Below are positions 61,680 through 64,000 of a stretch of 64,000 nucleotides of DNA, piece after piece. Every line of letters begins with the position of its first letter. The stretch's first letter is position 1. The translations under genes and the position numbers were made by a program. This DNA comes from Apiospora phragmitis (taxonomy: Eukaryota; Ascomycota; Sordariomycetes; Amphisphaeriales; Apiosporaceae). The stretch is taken from contig JAQQWL010000002.1 in assembly GCA_038363925.1 (NCBI GenBank), positions 2,914,001-2,978,000 of the forward strand, written 5' to 3'. A model generated the notes under the pieces. It worked only from the letters and a program-made list of their open reading frames with translations, ran no database searches and was not told where the DNA came from.

Positions 61680-64000
61680 TTATCCTCCTTTTTTTAACCG
61701 CTTTATTTTTAAAATATTAATTTTATAAATATTTTAATTATTCGTATTATTAAGTTATAATAAGTTTCTTTTTTTTTATTATTTTTTATTATAATATTTA
61801 TTTATTATAACTAGTCGTATCGAAAAATCTCGGTTTAAAAAAACTATCGTGCGTTTAGCTTTTATTATTAATATAGAATCTATAAGTAACTTAATTAATA
61901 TACCTTATACTTATTATTTTTATTAAAACTTAGCTTATCGTATAAACGAGAAATCGTTTCGTTATTTAAAATATATTCAGGTTAATCGCTTTTATAATAA
62001 TACTTTTATTATATTAACCCTAATAAAGCTAGTTATTTAATAAAAAAAATTAAAGGCGGAAAAGTTAAACGTAAAAAAGATTTTATTCTTTTTATAAACG
62101 TAATTATTTACCGCCCTAAGTCGTTTAACCCGTTTTTATTATATAAAAAAGGTTATAATAAAAAAGCGTTTAAAAGTATTTCGTCGGGAAATATAAGAAT
62201 TAAATAAAAAAAAAATATTTCCTCCTCGATTATTAATTAAAAGAACTTTATTTTTAATAACTTACATTCTTTAAGTATCTCTAAAAACATTAATTAATCG
62301 TTTTTTAATTTAATAAGTTTCCCGAGCCTAGGCCGTCGGTCCTCGCGGGGAACGCTCTTCCTCAAACTTCTAGAGTTTTTCCGCGGCGTTCGCTAAATAC
62401 CTCTTAAGCTCCTAAGTATTATCCTCTAATAAGTAGCTTTTCCACTAAACGAGGTATTAAAAGCTTCGTCCTTCTTTTCTTTTATCGATAATTTCGTTAA
62501 CTTTATACTTATACTAATCTATTTCGACTTTTAATTATATATCGATTAAAATTTCCTCAACCGCTGGCTCAAGTAATAAAATATAAAATATAAAGTATAT
62601 CCGTATTATTTTAAATAATAATAATCGGTAATTAATTTTTAAAATAGCTTCTACGATTTTAAATAATCCTATTTTTTTAAAGTCTAATTTATCGCTTAAT
62701 CGTTTTATTTTAATATTTCGTCGTAAGAGGTAAACTTTTTCTCCCTTTCCAAAAATTAATCCCTTTAACCTTATTTAATCGGCGTATCCTTTTATTCGTT
62801 ATTAAAAGAAGGTAAGGTTTTATTATAATATAATTTAAAATTCTTTTAATTTCTCGATTTAAATAATTACAATTAATACTAACTTTCTTTTTATTAATTT
62901 TCTAATAATTTCTAAATTATATCCATAATTTATTCGAAATAATAATATATATATAGCTTCGTTATCCGCGTTGTTATAAGCGAATTAAGTTATTAATAAT
63001 AATTATTTCAAATAACCCGTACTAATTAATAATTATTCGGAAAAACGTATATATTAAATTATTAATATCGCTCGATTTTTTATATAATAAAAAATAAATA
63101 TATTTCGTGAATTTATCCGTAATTATTAAGATATTATTATAATTAATCTTAATTAAAAGTTTCTTTAATAAAAATAACTTAATAACGAAATTAAATATAA
63201 TAATTTTCTATACTTTATTTAATAATAAAATCGGCTATAATTCTCCGTATAATCGATATCTAGCGGCCTTAACTTTATTATAAAGGTCATACTTACTAAT
63301 TACTTTAGCCACGATCAGCTTAAGGTTTTTATAATCGAATTATTTAATAATCCTTCTCTAAGTTTTAAATATTCCTTAATATCTATATATAAAGTGCTCG
63401 TAAAATTCTCGGATAAAATCTTCGCGGTACTACTTAAAAATATAGATCTTACCTCGGTAAAAGCGAAACCGTTATAGTTTTCGAAATAATCTTTAAAGTA
63501 ATTCGCAGGGTCGAGGTTTTAATTAAATTATTAAAACTTAATAACCTATTTATTATTATATTAAACATAGTTTATAACGTTTAATTATTTTAAAAGTACG
63601 AGGTTACCGTCTTGGTCGTAAATAAGGATTATTCGCGTTTCGGGCAGGACTTTTTCCTAATAGTCCGGTCGTCGGCTCAATACGTCGGCGCGACCGTTCT
63701 CGTTACCCCTTTAATAAATAATAATAAAATTAAATCTTAATAAAAATTCGAACTATTATATTTATTATTTATTTAATTTTTTAATAATAATAAACGTTAT
63801 AAAGTTTTTAGAATTAATATAAACCTTAACTAGTTTTATTATTTTATTAAAATAATATCTTTATTTTTTATAAGTTTTAATAATAATTATTAACTCTTTA
63901 TTATAAATTTAATAATTTAATTCTAATCCGTTAAACTTTTTTAAAAAAAATATAACGAGGTACGACTTTCCGTTATCGTCTTATTAATTTAATTACCCTC
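60995..64000 (-). mobile_element. Ty3/Gypsy retrotransposon F, 3' half, truncated by the window edge
   Basis: The 3' LTR is at 60995-61679. Directly to its right on the plus strand comes TTATCCTCCTTTTTTT, the complement of the purine tract that precedes the 3' LTR in this family, so the element lies on the minus strand and continues beyond 64,000. The internal part is the reverse complement of the tail, integrase and RNase H regions of A and B (for example 62,540-62,640 matches 45,880-46,000). Less mutated stretches occur at 62,320-62,420 and 63,600-63,710. Confidence 0.87.

Larger units (their letters stand above)
20900..64000. repeat. AT-rich, RIP-mutated heterochromatin-like block
   Basis: Composition changes abruptly near 20,900. 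To the right, long stretches (for example 26,401-26,520) hold no CA or TG dinucleotides at all while TA is everywhere. CpG is still present in places. This is the expected outcome of RIP, which converts C to T mainly in CpA on either strand of duplicated DNA during the sexual cycle. Across 43 kb only two short open frames of about 60 codons remain. The content is nested retrotransposons plus two other relics, listed separately. Such blocks in ascomycetes are usually DNA-methylated and H3K9me3-marked. Confidence 0.93.

Overview
The window comes from a filamentous ascomycete nuclear genome, probably a Sordariomycete. The evidence is short introns (59-129 nt) with GTAAGT-like donors, a divergent fungal high-affinity iron-uptake gene pair, and a long block mutated in the manner of repeat-induced point mutation (RIP). 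It has two parts. The left part (1 to about 20,900) has ordinary base composition. The right part (about 20,900 to 64,000) is extremely AT-rich, nearly free of open reading frames, and packed with mutated transposable elements.

Left part. The 3' end of an unidentified gene lies at 1-111. A five-exon Fet3-type multicopper ferroxidase (3126 to 845, minus strand) and a four-exon Ftr1-type iron permease (4746-6014, plus strand) are head to head around a 1.6-kb shared promoter. That promoter holds two identical ATCAGATAA sites, the class of site bound by iron-responsive GATA repressors (SreA/SRE/URBS1). The two proteins should form one plasma-membrane complex: Fet3 oxidises Fe(II) and Ftr1 imports the Fe(III). 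Next comes a two-exon gene for a BTB/POZ-like protein (6701-8527), convergent with a gene for a serine-rich protein of unknown function (11505 to 9858, minus). Both ftr1 (near its 3' end) and the serine-rich gene appear to carry a one-base frame break, which may be assembly error. From 11,506 to about 20,900 no gene could be supported although composition is normal.

Right part. CA and TG are almost absent and TA is in great excess, so coding relics are full of stops. Recognisable items are a Tc1/mariner-type transposase relic (about 21,390-22,290), the HET domain of a heterokaryon-incompatibility-type gene (24,452-24,880) whose frame is kept but whose Trp/Gln codons are now stops, and a nested stack of Ty3/Gypsy retrotransposons. 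Element A (31,470-47,296) is interrupted by a solo LTR (32,847-33,547) and by complete element B (37,763-45,399), which sits inside A's integrase. Element C (47,297-58,223, 5' truncated) is interrupted by a 494-bp miniature LTR element (48,122-48,615) and by complete element D of another Gypsy family (50,330-57,185, minus strand). Then come another solo LTR (58,395-59,057), a second copy of the miniature element (59,678-60,167), and the 3' LTR plus internal part of element F (60,995 to the window end, minus strand). Most insertions are proven by 5-bp target-site duplications visible on both sides. Such a block is typical of constitutive heterochromatin and could be pericentromeric, centromeric or subtelomeric; the sequence alone does not say which.
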